Of a stretch of DNA of 7,231 nt, positions 6,104 to 7,231 are shown piece after piece. A model generated the notes under the pieces. The model did no database searches. It had not been told where the DNA came from and saw only the letters and a program-made list of their open reading frames with translations. The stretch's first letter is position 1, and each line of letters starts with the position of its first letter. The DNA is from JAJYZP01 sp049964535 (lineage in GTDB: Bacteria; Actinomycetota; Acidimicrobiia; Acidimicrobiales; Acidimicrobiaceae), in the NCBI GenBank assembly GCA_049964535.1, contig JBMFXG010000140.1, positions 1 to 7,231 of the forward strand, given 5' to 3'. The position numbers and the translations under genes were made by a program.

Positions 6104-7105
6104 ATGAGGAGACTGAGGCGTAAGATACCACCGGCCGAGAGTTCGGTCGAAGAGGCAGGGATCCCACAGGGTCTCGTCCCAAGGGAGAGCGATCTCTCTT
6201 TCGATGAACTTGGCTACCTCAGTGCCAATCCTGATGTGGCTCGTGAGGTAGAGGCTGGGAACCTTCAATCAGGATACGTGCACTACCGGGTGCACGGTGA
6301 GAGAGAGGGACGACCTCTCGAGCCTCAGGTAGTCGAGCACAGAGATCGTGAACGAGCACTTGCGTATTTGAAGCGTGACGGCAAAGGCTTAGAGATTGGT
6401 CCTTCGCATAATCCCTTGGCACCGAAGTCGGCCGGCTTCGATGTCGACATCGTTGACCATCTCGGTCGCAAAGCTCTCATAAAGAAGTACTTGACACATG
6501 GTATCGATCTACGTCGCATCGAAGAGGTCGACTACATCTCCCACGGTGAACCGCTCGCGGAGCTTACTGGACATCGTCGCCACTACGACTGGGTGCTCGC
6601 AAGTCACGTCTTCGAACACGTGCCAAATCCGATTGGATTCCTCTCTGATGTGAGCGAGATTCTTCGAGATGATGGCGTTCTCTCTCTGGTCGTTCCGCAT
6701 AAGGCTCGATGCTTCGACTACTTCCTACCAACGACAACTACCGGTGCGCTGCTTGATGCTTGGTTACGGGATTCGAGGCGGCCGTCGCCGGGTCAGATCT
6801 TCGATCACTTTTCGTCGGCCGCTCTCTTGGGGGGTGCACTCTCGTGGGATGGTGATGAGCGACGGACTCCCGACTCCTTGGCACACGTATTGGGTGATGC
6901 GCGCAAGGTCTTTGAGGAGTACCGTCAGAACTCAGAGTACGTCGATGTGCACTGCTGGCGGTTCACGCCTGCGACGTTTCGCCTGATTCTCTTCGATCTC
7001 GCACAGCTTGGGGTCGTTCACTTTGAGATTCTCGGATTGGACGATCCCGGTGAGAGCGAGTTTTACGTCTCACTTCGTCTAGCCCGAACTTACGACCCCC
7101 TCTGA
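6104..7105 (+). CDS. Class I SAM-dependent methyltransferase with a short N-terminal module, substrate unknown
   Basis: With the ATG at 6104 the protein has 333 residues. Residues about 32-71 hold a module of the form DELGYLSANPDVAREVEAG then YVHYRVHGEREGR, a motif I know from the ends of various bacterial surface and glycan proteins. Residues about 94-205 form the methyltransferase core: LEIGPSHNPLAPKSAGFDVD at 96-115 (SAM-binding loop), VDYISHGEP at 142-150, then YDWVLASHVFEHVPNPIGFL at 161-180 and LRDDGVLSLVVPHK at 187-200. The same core occurs in methyltransferases of polysaccharide and O-antigen loci, so a sugar or lipid-linked glycan is a reasonable guess. It has no signal peptide and is cytoplasmic. 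A GTG at 6077 would add nine basic residues; the ATG has AGAGAG six bases upstream, and both starts precede the first motif. It diverges from the B12 cluster and has no evident link to it. Confidence 0.85.
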   Translation: MRRLRRKIPPAESSVEEAGIPQGLVPRESDLSFDELGYLSANPDVAREVEAGNLQSGYVHYRVHGEREGRPLEPQVVEHRDRERALAYLKRDGKGLEIGPSHNPLAPKSAGFDVDIVDHLGRKALIKKYLTHGIDLRRIEEVDYISHGEPLAELTGHRRHYDWVLASHVFEHVPNPIGFLSDVSEILRDDGVLSLVVPHKARCFDYFLPTTTTGALLDAWLRDSRRPSPGQIFDHFSSAALLGGALSWDGDERRTPDSLAHVLGDARKVFEEYRQNSEYVDVHCWRFTPATFRLILFDLAQLGVVHFEILGLDDPGESEFYVSLRLARTYDPL

Positions 7106-7170
7106 CCCCAATATCACCGATGAACAGGGTGGATCGTTAAGAACTAGCTGAAATTGTAGACACGAGTGGT
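7106..7170. other. Short spacer after the methyltransferase gene
   Basis: I see no gene here. A weak pair CACC ... GGTG near 7118-7134 is too short to call a terminator, and no T-run follows. Confidence 0.4.
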
Positions 7171-7199
7171 TTGACGTAGTGAACTGGGTGTGATAGTGT
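7171..7199 (+). promoter_or_regulatory. Promoter of the downstream gene, probably giving a leaderless mRNA
   Basis: TTGACG (7171-7176) is a near-consensus -35 element, followed by a 17-base spacer and TAGTGT (7194-7199), which fits the TANNNT -10 pattern. Transcription should start about seven bases on, at 7206, which is the first base of a GTG codon. No ribosome binding site lies between, as expected for the leaderless genes common in actinobacteria. Confidence 0.65.
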
Positions 7200-7205
7200 T
7201 ACATC

Positions 7206-7231
7206 GTGAAACGCTTTAGTGGAGCGATGCA
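7206..7231 (+). CDS. Start of an unidentified gene, cut by the right edge
   Basis: The GTG at 7206 opens a frame reading MKRFSGAM up to the window edge. The call rests on the well-placed promoter before it; eight residues are too few to identify a family. Confidence 0.45.

Noticed and set aside
6008..6268. 86-codon minus-strand frame across the divergent region and the methyltransferase start
   Set aside because: Its right part is antisense to the N-terminal module of the methyltransferase, which has recognisable motifs, and its own product matches nothing I know.

Overview
This window is most of a cobalamin (vitamin B12) corrin-ring gene cluster on the minus strand, followed by an unrelated methyltransferase gene and the start of another gene on the plus strand. 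GC is moderate (about 55% by eye). GTG and TTG starts are common, and one promoter sits directly on a GTG start as in leaderless mRNAs. This suggests an actinobacterium, perhaps Acidimicrobiia-like, but that is a weak inference.

Minus strand, in transcription order from right to left: cbiL/cobI (5943-5197), a long gap (5196-4357), then a tight block of cbiF/cobM (4356-3544), cbiD (3533-2436), a cbiE-cbiT fusion of cobL type (2443-1121) and a cbiG-cbiH fusion (1124 to beyond the left edge). Inside the block the gaps are +10, -8 and -4 bases, so the four genes look translationally coupled.

Together they cover, in pathway order: C20 methylation (CbiL), C17 methylation with ring contraction (CbiH), C11 methylation (CbiF), opening of the delta-lactone with loss of the two-carbon unit (CbiG), C1 methylation (CbiD), then C5 and C15 methylation with decarboxylation (CbiE, CbiT). 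CbiD and CbiG, with no CobG or CobF, point to the early-cobalt ('anaerobic') route. The reductase CbiJ/CobK and the mutase CbiC/CobH are not in the window and may lie further left.

The 840-base gap between cbiL and cbiF is the puzzling part. Its right half holds a possible plus-strand gene (4842-5222) with a good ribosome binding site and gene-like codon use; its end overlaps the end of cbiL. Its left half (4357-4841) has no convincing gene but several perfect inverted repeats, and could be a structured leader for cbiF. I could not match it to the cobalamin riboswitch consensus.

On the right, divergent from cbiL, is a class I SAM-dependent methyltransferase (6104-7105) with a short N-terminal module, of a kind seen in surface-polysaccharide loci. 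It is followed by a clear promoter (7171-7199) and a GTG start at 7206 that runs off the window.
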